Translations under genes and position numbers: made by a program
The notes under the pieces: generated by a model
Databases searched by the model: none
Seen by the model: the letters and a program-made list of their open reading frames with translations, nothing else
What the model was told of the DNA's origin: nothing
Shown: positions 34,047 to 44,257 of the stretch, one piece after another
How the letters are laid out: each line of letters begins with the position of its first letter
Position numbering within the stretch: the stretch's first letter is position 1
Source of the DNA: JAWKOK01 sp963765875
GTDB lineage: Bacteria; Chloroflexota; Anaerolineae; Caldilineales; Caldilineaceae
Reading direction: 5' to 3'
Assembly: GCA_963765875.1 (NCBI GenBank)
Contig: CAVXYK010000010.1
Coordinates: 243,250-307,249 of the forward strand
Length of the DNA: 64,000 bases

Positions 34047-35049
34047 ATGGAAACTACAGCTACAGAAACTACTGAAAAACGTTCGCTCTTCGGCGGAGAT
34101 GCTGCACGTAAGTTTGCCGCATTCGGCGCGCTGATCGTGATGTTCATCGTCTTTTCGTTGGCGTCGGAAAATTTTCTGTCATTCAGCAACATCGTCGGCA
34201 TTCTGCTGGCCACCGCTGTCAACGGTGTGTTGGCCCTGGGCGTCACCTTCGTCATTATCACCGCCGGTATCGATCTGTCAGTGGGCACGGTGATGACGCT
34301 CTCTGCGGTCATGACCGGTGTCTTCATCACCAATTTGGGGTTGCCGATTCCGTTCGGCGTTTTGGGCGGCATCTTGGCGGGGGCCACAGCGGGTTTGGCC
34401 AACGGCACCATGATCGCCAAGATGAAGATTCCGCCCTTCGTCGCCACCTTGGGCATGCTCTACATCGCCAAGGGATTGGCGCTGGTGATTTCGGGGTTGA
34501 AGCCCATCTACTTCACCGATACGCCTGAATTCAGCAACGTCGCCATGGGGTCGGTGCTGGGCAGGATCATCCCCGGTTTTGACATCCCCAACGCCGTGCT
34601 GATCTTCTTCTTCGCTGCCCTCCTGGCCAGCTTCATTCTCAACAGGACGATTTTGGGGCGCTACACCTATGCCCTGGGCTAGCAACGAAGAGGCAACCCG
34701 CCTCTCGGGCGTGAACGTTGATGCCTGGAAGATGGCGGTATATACACTGGCCGGCGCTTTTGCCGGCTTGGGCGGCGTGATCATGGCCTCCCGTCTGAAC
34801 TCGGCCCAGCCTGCGCTCGGTGCGGGCTACGAGTTGGACGCCATTGCCGCGGTCGTTATCGGCGGCACGTCGTTGAGCGGTGGTGAGGGTACGATCCTGG
34901 GCACGGTTATCGGCGCCTTCATCATCAGCACGCTGACCAATGGCCTGCGCATCCTATCGGTGCCGCAGGAATGGCAGATCGTCGTGACCGGCGGTATCTT
35001 AATTTTAGCTGTCTTTGCCGACATGTTGCGCCGTCGTAAGCAGGCATAG
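34047..35049 (+). CDS. rbsC: Sugar ABC transporter permease (RbsC type), frameshifted
   Basis: The frame from 34047 encodes the first two-thirds of an RbsC-like permease: hydrophobic helices, GVLALGVTFVIITAGIDLSV, GTVMTLSAVM, PPFVATLGMLYIAKGLAL. It runs into TAG at GRYTYALG-stop. The next frame supplies the exact continuation SNEEATRLSGVNVDAWKMAV through SGGEGTILGTVIGAFIISTL to 35049. Removing one T at about 34680 restores a complete permease. It completes the importer with the genes at 31341 and 32491. Confidence 0.85.
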
Positions 35050-35666
35050 TCAATAATTGTAGGTGCGGTTCGTAACCCATAGGCATCAAGCTAAGGTTAT
35101 GTTGAGCCGATCGCTGTTGCGAACGAACTTGCAGCAACGGCTGAAGCCAACGACGCCGGTAGACATAATCCTTAGCTTGGTGCGCATGGGTTTGTAACTG
35201 CACGATCTTAGGAAATTCTGGATAATTCGGGAGGCGTGCGGTTGCAAACCGCACCTACAGCGGCACTGGTCTGAAAATAACCGGACCCAGTGTGAGTGAA
35301 CCAGGCTAAACAATGAAATCGTAAGCAATGACGCACCTCTCTGTTTGACTTCAGGCGGAAGAACAACTTCTATTGAGGTTGTGACCCGCCGAACAGAGAG
35401 GTGCTTCGTCATATGTAATACCAATTGTCCGGTCAACGATCGTCTATCGTAGGGGCGACCCTTGCGGTCGTCCGGTGTGGCGAGCGGACGACCACAAGGG
35501 TTGCCCCTACGAAATTATGGTTCATGAATGGGCAAACGGTATAAGTCATTCAAAGTTCTACGTATTTATCCGTGCCCCATCATCTTTCCATCTGTGTGAA
35601 TCTGTGACAAAGAAAGCGTTCCGAAAATCTAACGTCACTGAGTTCAACAAGAGAGGCTGAACACCA
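35050..35666. repeat. 617-bp gap filled with palindromic repeats
   Basis: Three inverted structures are visible. ACCCATAGGCATCAAGCTAA near 35076 faces CTTAGCTTGGTGCGCATGGG at about 35172-35191 (repeat R module). GCACCTCTCTGTT (35333-35345) faces its complement (35392-35404). Finally, 27-base arms at 35448-35474 and 35485-35511 match with two mismatches around GTAGGGGCGACCCTTG. No gene is supported. Confidence 0.65.
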
Positions 35667-36752
35667 ATGGCAACAAAGATCACCCTGAAACCCGGCATGT
35701 TTGCCGAACACGAGCAGACGTTGGTCGAGCATGGCTCGTTGTCTGCGTCAACGTTCCGATTTTCAACCGGCGTCTGCGGGCTGCGCATTCGCAACGCCAA
35801 AGGTGAATTGGTCCTGCTCCCTTTCCAGGGCCAGCAGATCTGGTCGGTGTCGTTCCTTGGTCGCAATTTGACCATGAAATCCATGTTCGATGAACCGCGT
35901 GCCACTCGCGACTACCTGGGCACCTACGGCGCGTTCTTGCTTCACTGCGGCGCCAGTTCCATGGGCGTCCCCACTGACGAGGACAATCACCCGCTGCACG
36001 GTGAACTGCCCAATGCGCCCTACAGTGAAGCCTACCTGCTGACCGGCGAAGATGATCTAGGGCGCTACATCACGCTGTCTGGACGCTATCAAGAGACGGT
36101 CGCTTTCAGCACCAACTATGTGGCCGAACCGCGCACGACCCTGCACGAGGATGCCTCACTCTTCGGCGTCTCCATGACGGTCACCAACCTCAAGCAGACG
36201 CCCATGGAGCTGATGTACATGGCCCACGTCAACTTCCGTCCCGTCGACAACAGTCGCTTGGTCTACAGCGCGCCCTGCACGCCGGAGACGGTGAGTCTGC
36301 GCGCCAGCATTCCCAGCCACGTCACGCCGGGGCCGGGCTATCTCGAATTCCTGGATGAACTGGCCGAGAATCCGGCCAAGCATAACGTACTCTCGCCCGA
36401 ACTCAGCTTCGATCCGGAGGTCGTTTTCTACATCAACTACGAGACGGATGGCGAAGGCTGGGCCCATTCCATGCAGGTCCACCCCGACGGCGCGGCCGAC
36501 TACATTCGTTACCGCCCGGACCAGCTCGACCACGGCGTGCGCTGGATCTGCCGAACGCCCGACCAGGACGCGTTGGGCCTCATCCTGCCCTCCACGGCCG
36601 AGCCGGAGGGCTACACCGCAGAGAAGGCCAAAGGCAACATCAAGACCCTCGCTGCCGGCGACCAATGGCGCTGCGATATGGTCATCGGCGCGCTGCCGGA
36701 GGCGAGAGTGGCCGAAATGGAAGCAACGATTGAAGAAATCTTGGGGGAATAG
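35667..36752 (+). CDS. DUF4432 (aldose 1-epimerase-like) family protein
   Basis: The 361-residue protein fits the DUF4432 galactose-mutarotase-like fold: TGVCGLRIRNAKGELVLLPF, QGQQIWSVSFLGRNL, LLHCGASSMGVPTDEDNHPL, HGELPNAPYSEAYL and LMYMAHVNFRPVD. The H-G-E-L-P motif and a later MYMAHVN segment hold the likely catalytic His residues. Such proteins accompany deoxysugar and pentose catabolic genes and may act as mutarotases. Here it lies between the importer and the isomerase. The exact sugar is unknown. Confidence 0.8.
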   Translation: MATKITLKPGMFAEHEQTLVEHGSLSASTFRFSTGVCGLRIRNAKGELVLLPFQGQQIWSVSFLGRNLTMKSMFDEPRATRDYLGTYGAFLLHCGASSMGVPTDEDNHPLHGELPNAPYSEAYLLTGEDDLGRYITLSGRYQETVAFSTNYVAEPRTTLHEDASLFGVSMTVTNLKQTPMELMYMAHVNFRPVDNSRLVYSAPCTPETVSLRASIPSHVTPGPGYLEFLDELAENPAKHNVLSPELSFDPEVVFYINYETDGEGWAHSMQVHPDGAADYIRYRPDQLDHGVRWICRTPDQDALGLILPSTAEPEGYTAEKAKGNIKTLAAGDQWRCDMVIGALPEARVAEMEATIEEILGE

Positions 36753-36833
36753 GGGACTGGGGATCGGTGATCGGTGATTGGGTCGTGTGCCCAGTCCCTA
36801 ATCCCCAATCCCCAATCACCAATCCCCCTCCAA
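36747..36833. repeat. Palindromic spacer of GGGATTGGTGATTGG type
   Basis: GGGGACTGGGGATCGGTGAT on the left faces CCCCAATCACCAATCCCC on the right with partial pairing. It occupies nearly the whole gap between the DUF4432 and isomerase genes. Confidence 0.5.
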
Positions 36834-36849
36834 CCAAGGAGATCCAAAC

Positions 36850-38647
36850 ATGAAAATGAACCCTCCAACCAACCAACTGATCGGCGACATGCCCAAGATC
36901 GGCATTCGCCCCACCATTGACGGCCGTCTCGGCGGCGTACGCGAATCGCTGGAAGATCTGACCATGGACATGGCCAAGAATGTGGCCAAGTTCCTCAGCG
37001 AAAACCTGCGCCACTACAATGGTCTGCCTGTGGAATGCGTCATCGCTGACCGCAACATCGGCGGCGTGGCCGAGGCGGCAGCCTGCGCAGAGAAGTTCCG
37101 TCGCGAAGGCGTTGGCGTCTCGCTGACCGTGACGCCCTGCTGGTGCTACGGCTCTGAGACCATGGATATGGACCCGCATCTGCCCAAGGCCATCTGGGGC
37201 TTCAACGGCACCGAGCGACCGGGGGCTGTCTATCTGGCCGCTGTCTCTGCCGCCCACAACCAGAAGGGCTTGCCCGTCTTCAACATCTACGGACGCGACG
37301 TCCAGGATGTGGGCGATGACTCGATCCCTCAAGACGTCCAGATCAAACTGCTGCAATTTGCCAAAGCCGGCCTGGCCTTTGCCAGCATGCGCGGCAAGTC
37401 CTACCTTTCCATGGGTGGCACCTCCATGGGCATCGGCGGTTCCATCGTGAATCAGGATCTCTTCGAGGATTACTTCGGCATGCGCGTCGAGGTCATCGAC
37501 ATGGTCGAGTTTGTGCGTCGCATGGAAGAGGGCATCTATCGACGCCGACGAGTTCGAGAAGGCGCTGGCCTGGACCAAGGAGAATTGCCCTGAGGGCAAG
37601 GACTACAACCCGGAAGCCGACCAGCAGAGCCGCGAGGAAAAGGACGAAGTCTGGGCCACCTCGGTCAAGATGGCGTTGATCGCGCGCGACCTGATGATCG
37701 GCAACCCCAAGCTGGCCGAGATCGGCTACGGTGAGGAGGCCCAGGGCCACAACGCCATCGCCTCCGGTTTCCAGGGCCAACGACAGTGGACCGACCATCT
37801 GCCCAACGGCGATTTCCTGGAAGCGATCCTCAATTCATCGTTCGACTGGAACGGCATTCGTCCGCCCTACATGGTGGCCACCGAGAACGACGCGCTCAAC
37901 GGCGCGTCCATGTTGCTGGGCAATCTGCTGACCAACACGCCGCAAATTTTCGCTGACGTGCGCACCTACTGGAGCCCGTCAGCCGTCAGGCGCGTGACCG
38001 GCCACGACTTGGAAGGCAGGGCGGCCGGCGGCATCCTGCATCTGATCAACTCGGGTCCGGCCACGCTGGACGGCACCGGCCAGATGGAGAAGGACGGCAC
38101 GCCGGCCATGAAGCCCTTCTGGGAGATCTCGCCTGAGGAGGCCAAGGCCTGCCTCGACGCCACCACCTGGCACGCGGGCATGCTCGAATACTTCCGGGCC
38201 GGCGGCTGGTCGACCCGCTTCAAGACGCGTGGCGGCATGCCGGTGACCATGTGTCGCATCAACCTGGTCAAGGGCCTGGGGCCCGCCATGCAGATCGCCG
38301 AAGGCTGGACCGTGGAACTGCCCGACGAAGCCCACGACATCCTCGACGAGCGCACCAACCCGACCTGGCCGACCACCTGGTTTGTGCCGCGCACAACCGG
38401 CGAGGGCCCGTTCCGTGATGTCTACACCGTCATGAACAACTGGGGCGCAAACCACGGAGCCATCAGCTATGGCCACATCGGCACCAACCTGATGACCCTC
38501 TGCGCCATGCTGCGCATCCCGGTCTACATGCACAACGTGGCCGAAGAGACCATCTTCCGGCCGAGTGCCTGGGCCGAGTTTGGGGCCAACGAGCCCATGG
38601 GCGCGGACTTCCGGGCTTGTGAGACGTATGGGCCGACGTATGGGTAG
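36850..38647 (+). CDS. fucI: L-fucose/D-arabinose isomerase family protein, frameshifted
   Basis: The first frame (36850-37593) carries the FucI N-terminal domains (KIGIRPTIDGRLGGVRESLE, TVTPCWCYGSETMDMDPHLP, KSYLSMGGTSMGIGGSIVNQ). The second carries the catalytic part (DDEFEKALAWTKENC-like start, PPYMVATENDALNGASMLLG, GHDLEGRAAGGILHLINSG). One extra C at about 37540 separates them; without it the text reads EEGIYDADEFEKA. The joined length of about 598 residues matches E. coli FucI (about 590). The enzyme is an Mn-dependent isomerase of L-fucose and D-arabinose. Confidence 0.85.
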
Positions 38648-38803
38648 GGCATGTAAGCCGATAGGGTGACCCGTCGGCAAGCTCAGGGAAGGTAGGGCGA
38701 GGGGGTGACCGGGTGATGTGCCGGTCGCCCCCTTAGCGCGATTAGGGGTCGGGCAGATTCCCTCGATGTTTTGCTCAGAAATGCAGGAAGTGTTCAGATC
38801 CGC

Positions 38804-38809
38804 TATAAT
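38804..38809 (+). promoter_or_regulatory. Putative -10 box of the PIN toxin-antitoxin pair
   Basis: TATAAT in CAGATCCGCTATAATTGGAA, 73 bases ahead of the antitoxin start. The GCTATAAT core matches the box at 16177. No consensus -35 was found. Confidence 0.45.
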
Positions 38810-38881
38810 TGGAACATGTTTTGTTTGCGAGCAGACTTTGTCGTATCACCTATTGGTTGGTCGGTAGTCGGAAGGACATGA

Positions 38882-39112
38882 ATGATGGCCATACAGACGA
38901 TCACAATCGAAGTGGATGCGGAAACAGCGGAGGCCTATAACACAACATCTGCTGAGCGACGCCGAAAGCTGAACGCCCTACTAGGTCTGAAGTTGAGTGA
39001 GATGATGCTTTCAGCGCGCGCGCTCGAAGATGTGATGAGGGACATGAGCGACAAGGCCCAGCACCGCGGCTTGACGCCAGAGATTCTCGACCAAATCCTG
39101 CGAGAAGATTAG
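38882..39112 (+). CDS. Putative antitoxin of a PIN-domain toxin
   Basis: The 76-residue protein (TITIEVDAETAEAYNTTSAE, RRRKLNALLGLKLSEMML, GLTPEILDQILRED) has an RHH-like beta strand followed by helices and a C-terminal toxin-binding tail ending in ILRED, a pattern common to antitoxins of PIN toxins. It ends one base before the PIN gene, so the two are translationally coupled. Confidence 0.65.
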   Translation: MMAIQTITIEVDAETAEAYNTTSAERRRKLNALLGLKLSEMMLSARALEDVMRDMSDKAQHRGLTPEILDQILRED

Positions 39113-39113
39113 C

Positions 39114-39527
39114 GTGCGCGTTGTTATCGATACAAATGTTCTAGTAAGTGCTGCTCTGTTGGAAACCTCGTTGCCTGGACAAGCGGTCTACAAGGCGCTC
39201 GAATTCGCCGATGTCCTGCTGTCAATAGAGACCCTCAGTGAATTGCACGAAGTCCTACAACGGCCCAAATTCGAGCGCTATCTGACGGCAGAGGAGCGAG
39301 AGGAATTCCTGGTTGCACTCGCTCTGCGCGCTGAGATGATCGAGATTTCTGTGCAAATCAATGATTGCCGAGACCCCAAAGATAACAAATTTCTGGCACT
39401 GGCAGTAGACGGCAACGCAAACATCATCATCAGTGGCGATGGCGATTTGTTGGTATTGGATCCGTATCGAGGTGTAGAAATTCTCTCGCCTGCCGTTTTT
39501 CTGATTCGGCATGGGAATGACCAATGA
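39114..39527 (+). CDS. PIN-domain toxin (COG1569 type)
   Basis: The 137-residue protein starts GTG and reads RVVIDTNVLVSAALLETSLP, with the first metal-binding Asp, then LSIETLSELHEVLQRPKFER, DCRDPKDNKFLALAVDGNAN with further acidic ligands, and IIISGDGDLLVLDPYRGVEI. These match the PIN family of putative toxin-antitoxin nucleases. PIN toxins cut RNA with a Mg/Mn centre. All four acidic positions appear present, so it should be active. Confidence 0.85.
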   Translation: MRVVIDTNVLVSAALLETSLPGQAVYKALEFADVLLSIETLSELHEVLQRPKFERYLTAEEREEFLVALALRAEMIEISVQINDCRDPKDNKFLALAVDGNANIIISGDGDLLVLDPYRGVEILSPAVFLIRHGNDQ

Positions 39528-39865
39528 ACGTCTAGGCCACAGGCATCGACGCCGACGTTACCACTCAGGAGATTCCGGAAGCCATTCGGGAGTCAAGGAC
39601 CGACTACCGCGCCGAGCCATAGGAAGAGGCAGATGCGGAGTGACGGCACAATGCGTTCTGTTGCCGGTTCATCCTGGCAAGCTTCTGAGCGAAACACCGT
39701 AGGAATTTGATATACACTGACCCGTGCGAACCGGACCAGTGTTGTCTCGCGCCCATGCCTGTGAGGATGTGATCGTCCACCTCTCACCCCCTCACCTTGC
39801 CTGCCCTGAGCTTGTCGAAGGGTCACCCTCTCAATTATTGCGGTTGCCCCAGCGGTAGGCATTAT
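39528..39865. other. Intergenic, with possible antitoxin tail and a CTGAGCTTGTCGAAGG motif
   Basis: A reading frame at about 39547-39624 encodes GIDADVTTQEIPEAIRESRT and a short tail, which resembles the C-terminal end of a small antitoxin but has no start. The motif CCTGAGCTTGTCGAAGG at about 39804-39822 recurs, in degraded inverse form, near 38675. No complete gene is seen. Confidence 0.35.
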
Positions 39866-42533
39866 CTACTGACCGCTTCCGTTGACCATTGGCAGGAAGG
39901 CGAACTCGAAGGCGTCGTACAAGACGGAGACGTCGACGCTGATGGTATCGCTTATCGCGCCGAAGGTGATCGAGATCGATGAGGATGCCGTGAGTGTAAC
40001 GGTCTGCGTCATGCCGCTAGGCCTGGGCAGCGCAGACGGATTGACCGTGATCTGCAGCGGCTCGTCTGTTGCACCCTGAATATGTGGCAGCGAGATCCAG
40101 GATGCCAATGTATCCGCTTGCCAAGACCGCGAGATGCCTGCGTCGTCAAACGTGATGGTGGCCTGATTTTCTCCTGCCGGGAGATCCAACTCGATGGATG
40201 TCGGCGAGACAGTCACCTTGCCTGGCGCCGGTGTGGCGGTCGGTATGAGTGTCGCCGTTGGCGTAACGGTCACAGTGACGGGTGGAGAAGCTGCGGGCGT
40301 CGGTGTGAATGTCGCGGTGACGGTCAGGGTTGGTGTGAGTGTCGGCGTGAGCGTTGGTGTGACGGACACGGTAGCCGTGGGTGTCACAGAAGGTGTCATC
40401 GAAGGCGTCGATGTTGATGTGACGGTCGGCGTGGGCGTGGCGGTTGACGCTTCATTGCACGCAAAGATTGTGACGTCATCGATGTACGTCCATAGTTGGC
40501 TGCCGTTGCCATCGTTGTAGACATTGAAATAGACGACAACTGTCTCCCCGCGGTAGGCGCTGAGGTCGAATGTCTTCTGGCGCCACTGGTCATCGCCCGA
40601 TGTTCTGTCGTCGTCAATTTGGGCCAGAGGACCGTAGTTACTGTCCAGCAAACGCACCTCGCGGAAGTCGACGCCGTCACCACTACCGCCGGGCCTGGAC
40701 CAGTAGCCCAATTCGACTGTCTCGACGTCGGCTGGGATCGTCACTTCTTGAAAAGCTGAAGAGTGTGCCAACCGATTTGCGGCATTTTCGGGAATGCCCT
40801 GTTGCAGAGCCCGTTCGCCCGTGTGGACCGGGCCCAAGACCACCTCCGCAGAAAACGGCGTCGTTCCATAGCGCCATCCTCCATCGCCCTCCCAGCCGCC
40901 ATTGGCGAGCAGATCCACGCAGCCTGCGGGCTTCGGTGTCGCTGTGGCGGTAGCGGTTGGTGTGGCCGTTGCAGGCTCGGGCGGCTTCGTTGGCGTCGGT
41001 GTTGAGGCCTCGATCGATTCAGCTGCGCCTGCCAACTCAGCGATTGTAGCCAGCGCCGTCCTGGCATGGGCCAGCACATAGTCGAGATCGACGCGGTCCA
41101 GGGTGTCACCGCTCTGGTGGTACCATGGCGAATGGTCGGCGGGGATCCCGTCCGTGTAGAAGTTCTCGATGGCCAGCACAGCTGGATAGCCGCCGTCCCA
41201 GAAGGGCGAGTGGTCGGAGAAGCGGCTGGCGCTGGTTGTCTTGCGCTCGAAGCTCAGGCCGAGCGAATAGGCCGTGCCGGCCTCAATGATGGCTGTGCCC
41301 AACAGATTCGACGCCTCGCCGGTGCCGGTGTGCAACTCGGCGACGTTGTCCCCATTGCCGTCCCACCCGATCATGTCAATATCGATGTAGCCCATGATCT
41401 CTTCATCGGTCCCGGTTAGTGTGGGCACGTATCGCTTGCTGCCCCATTGCCCCTGCTCCTCGCCGGAGAAATGAACGAAGCGGATGGTGTCGGCCAGATC
41501 TGCCTGCTTCAGGATGGCGGCGATCAATAGCGTGGCCGTGCTACCGCTGGCATTGTCATCGGCGCCCGGCGCGTTGCTGTAAGGAAGCTCAGAGTTGCTG
41601 TCGAAATGGCCGCCGATAAGCCAGATGCGCTTTGGGTTCAGCACGCCCTTGAGGTCGGCAACAATGTTGCGACCGCTGTATGAGCCGTAGGTCCAGTCGA
41701 CATAATCGGCGTCGATGCCCATCTGCTCGTAGGCCTGGAAGATATAGCGCTCCGATTCATCAATCCGTGACGAAAGGGTGTAACGGGTGTCGATGACATA
41801 GGTTGAATCGCCGATTGTGACCTCAGTTTCACCGCTCAAATTACCGATGATCGTGGCTGAGATCTGCTGCGTTCAACTGTGTCAGTAGTCCGGTGATGAA
41901 CGGGTCTGCCACATCAATGCGCTTGAATGAAGCAGCCTGGACGGCATCTGCATCGGCAAAACGAAGGGGAGCGGCAGTCACTAGTGACAACGGGATGCCC
42001 TGGTTGGTCAGCGTCTCGACCAGTGATTGCTCATGCTCATCCGAGATTGAGACCAACAACGTATCGTCTGCTTCGTAGAGCAGCCTCCCGCCGGCGGAAA
42101 GCAGATCGCCTGCCTGGGCAAGCCGGCCATCGACAAGGTAGTAGCGCTGCCCGTCTGTCGACGCGTCCAGCAGGACGGCGCTGAGCCCCACGTCGCGTAG
42201 CATCTGCAAGTCGCCTGGACCGCCGCTGGCGATGTAGAGGTTGCCTGCCAAATCCAATGCAGTATGCAGGATCACGGTCGGCGGGAGCTTGCCCAGGGAC
42301 TTGTCTTCGGGCAGCGTTAGGGCGAAGAGTGCCGGTCCGAAGCCGGGGTCGGCAGTGCCGTTGGTGCTGTCGGAGGCATTGATGATAGCGACGGCCCGCT
42401 CTGAATTGATCTGCACGTTGGCGGGACGGCGTCCGGCATTGGACGTCGCGACTCGGTCTGTGAGCGTCAGGAGAGCGATCATCAATCCGAGTGAGATAAT
42501 CAGGGCGACAGTCGGGCGAATATGGCGTGCCAT
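39866..42533 (-). CDS. Large secreted M28 metallopeptidase with BACON-like domain, frameshifted
   Basis: The N-terminal frame (42533-41841) has a signal anchor and a 230-residue domain ending LLTQLNA. The other frame (from about 41880 down to 39866) continues ISATIIGNLSGETEVTIGDS into a zinc peptidase: IGGHFDS, GADDNASG, VHFSGEEQG, IDIDMIG, YHQSGDT. These hold the usual His, Asp and Glu ligands of aminopeptidase M28. Then come a Thr/Pro linker, a beta-sandwich module (GGWEGDGGWRYGTTPFSAEV), a second TPT linker, a BACON-like domain (KVTVSPTSIELDLPAGENQA) and the tail FAFLPMVNGSGQ. A single base near 41870 splits the gene of about 888 residues. Confidence 0.8.
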
Positions 42534-43093
42534 TGGTTTTCCCTGGGAAATCTAGTAGATGAAAAAATCGGTGTGGCTGACACGGCACAACTGACATGCA
42601 GGTAGCAGTGATCAATGTAGCAGCAGCCGACTGCCTGTACAACTACGGACCATCGACAACCGACCTACGAAACGCGTCGCCCGTGCATTGAGCGTGAGCG
42701 ATGATAAGGCAACGAAGCGAGGGAATGATCGCGTATTTTTGCCGGTTGCCCTATGAGGTATTCGCAGGTTAAGAGTCGGTTTCGTGGAAGCAACAATGCT
42801 CTGTCATTCCAAACGGAGTGAGGAATCTTGGCACCACCGATCTCTAGATTCCTCACTCCGTTCGGAATGACAAAGTGTCCTTTTGATCCAAAGATTGCAT
42901 CGAATAACGCAGGTTTCAAACAGATCTCGGTTCAGCAGCGGATTTTAACCCTGCCGCAACAAGGTCGTAGCCTGGAAATTGGACGTGATTGCCCTCGCAG
43001 GTGTTCGCGACATGCGTTGCAGGAAGATACGCATTCATGATATGTTTACCTTCTCCAATTCAGTATCATAGTGGTTAGGTACGCTCAGGATCG
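42534..43093. other. 560-bp intergenic region with element P
   Basis: Apart from the palindromic element P copy at 42802-42872 (listed separately), the stretch has a GCAGCGGATTTTAACCCTGC piece near 42934 related to repeat R. No gene is supported. Confidence 0.5.
42802..42872. repeat. Palindromic element P, copy 2
   Basis: TGTCATTCCAAACGGAGTGA with GGAATCT on the left pairs with AGATTCC and TCACTCCGTTCGGAATGACA on the right, one mismatch apart, around a short loop. It is about 90% identical by eye to the copy at 60578-60648. Confidence 0.8.
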
Positions 43094-43876
43094 GTGAGTA
43101 TGGTTGGAAAGAATGGACGTCCGTTGAAGACGCTGGCTGACTGGGAATTGATGGCCGGGCCGAAGTCCTCGATCCAGTGGAAGGACGGGCGGAGTGCAAA
43201 GGAGAGTGCTCGCGCCTGGCTTGAGCGAGGCCCGGCGTACATACCTGCTGAGGTGAAGGCGACTCTCGCATCCCACAGCGATTTCACTCAAATCGTTTCA
43301 TGGACGGCGGAGCCTGAAGCACTCGTGCCCTTCGACGCGAGAGGCGGACCAGCGAACATCGACGTCCTCGTCACGCTTCAAGACTCCATCGGCTATGCGG
43401 TCTTGATCGTAGAGGCCAAGGCCGACGAGGCCTTCGGAGGCACAGTGGCTCAGACGCTGGCCAAGGCTCAACAGCGACTTGAGTCAAACCCGAGATCAAA
43501 GGGAGTCGAACGGCTAGAGCAGTTGGCGAAGGCAATCTTCGGCTTAGAACCATCATCAATTGACGACATCGGATCGCTTCGCTACCAACTTCTCACGGCG
43601 ACTGCGGCCGGCCAGGCCGAGGCGGCTCGTCTTCCTGATGCACAGAGTGTAGGCCGGGTGGTGTTGCTCATCCACGAGTTTGTTACAGATCAGACGACAG
43701 ATTCGAGGCATGCCGCCAACGCTCGGGATCTCAACGCGTTCGTCGCGCGGCTTGACGGTTCTGAAGCGGTGAGCGCTGGGTCCATCGTAGGTCCCTTCAC
43801 ACTTCCTTCCAGCGCGATGATTCCTGCACCGGTCCCTTTCTATGTGGGGAAGGCCGTACGCAGCACGCGCACATAG
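43094..43876 (+). CDS. DUF6946-like PD-(D/E)XK nuclease-fold protein
   Basis: GTG start. The 260-residue protein has an N-terminal module (SSIQWKDGRSAKESARAWLE) and a nuclease-like core: GGPANIDVLVTLQDSIGYAV with Asp, then LIVEAKADEAFGG with the E-x-K pair, then helices. It resembles the DUF6946 family; biochemical role unknown. It stands alone between repeats. A defence role is plausible because it is the second orphan ExK nuclease in the window. Confidence 0.6.
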   Translation: MSMVGKNGRPLKTLADWELMAGPKSSIQWKDGRSAKESARAWLERGPAYIPAEVKATLASHSDFTQIVSWTAEPEALVPFDARGGPANIDVLVTLQDSIGYAVLIVEAKADEAFGGTVAQTLAKAQQRLESNPRSKGVERLEQLAKAIFGLEPSSIDDIGSLRYQLLTATAAGQAEAARLPDAQSVGRVVLLIHEFVTDQTTDSRHAANARDLNAFVARLDGSEAVSAGSIVGPFTLPSSAMIPAPVPFYVGKAVRSTRT

Positions 43877-44257
43877 AATGCTTGACATGCGAATTGTCTT
43901 GATGCATGGCCCAGTGTTGAGCAGTTCACGATTTCAAGCAAGACAAGATTCTTCGCTGGTCATTTTCCAGTGTGAAGTTGTTTGGTAGACGCACTCAGAG
44001 TGACAAAGCGTGAAGTACTGGTGTCTCCACTGAAAAAAGGGATCCAGACACGAATGGTCACGAATTATCGCGAATTTTCTCTCTGGGGCAACGACACAAT
44101 TCGTGAAGATTCGTGTCCATTCGTGTCAAGAAAAGGCTTTTTGCAGTAGAGTCACTGGTGTTGAGTACTCGGGTCACCACCTGAGCCGTTTTTTTGGATT
44201 ACCAACGTCCAGGATCGCAAGATGCTAGACCCAACTACAGGAGAAGAATAAGTCCCT
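43877..44257. other. Intergenic, no gene seen
   Basis: Contains an imperfect inverted repeat built on GACACGAATGGTCACGAATT (about 44048) and GATTCGTGTCCATTCGTGTC (about 44107-44126). No ORF is supported. The GGAGAAGAATAAG segment before 44258 provides the next gene's ribosome-binding site. Confidence 0.45.

Noticed and set aside
34640..34720. Programmed frameshift in the RbsC-type permease
   Set aside because: No slippery site at the join, and permeases of this family are not recoded; a one-base error fits better.
36850..38647. Two separate genes in the FucI locus
   Set aside because: Both frames are consecutive parts of one family protein and rejoin exactly after removing one base.
40082..40520. 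Repetitive Val/Gly-rich plus-strand ORFs
   Set aside because: Antisense of the Thr/Pro-rich linker of the M28 peptidase.
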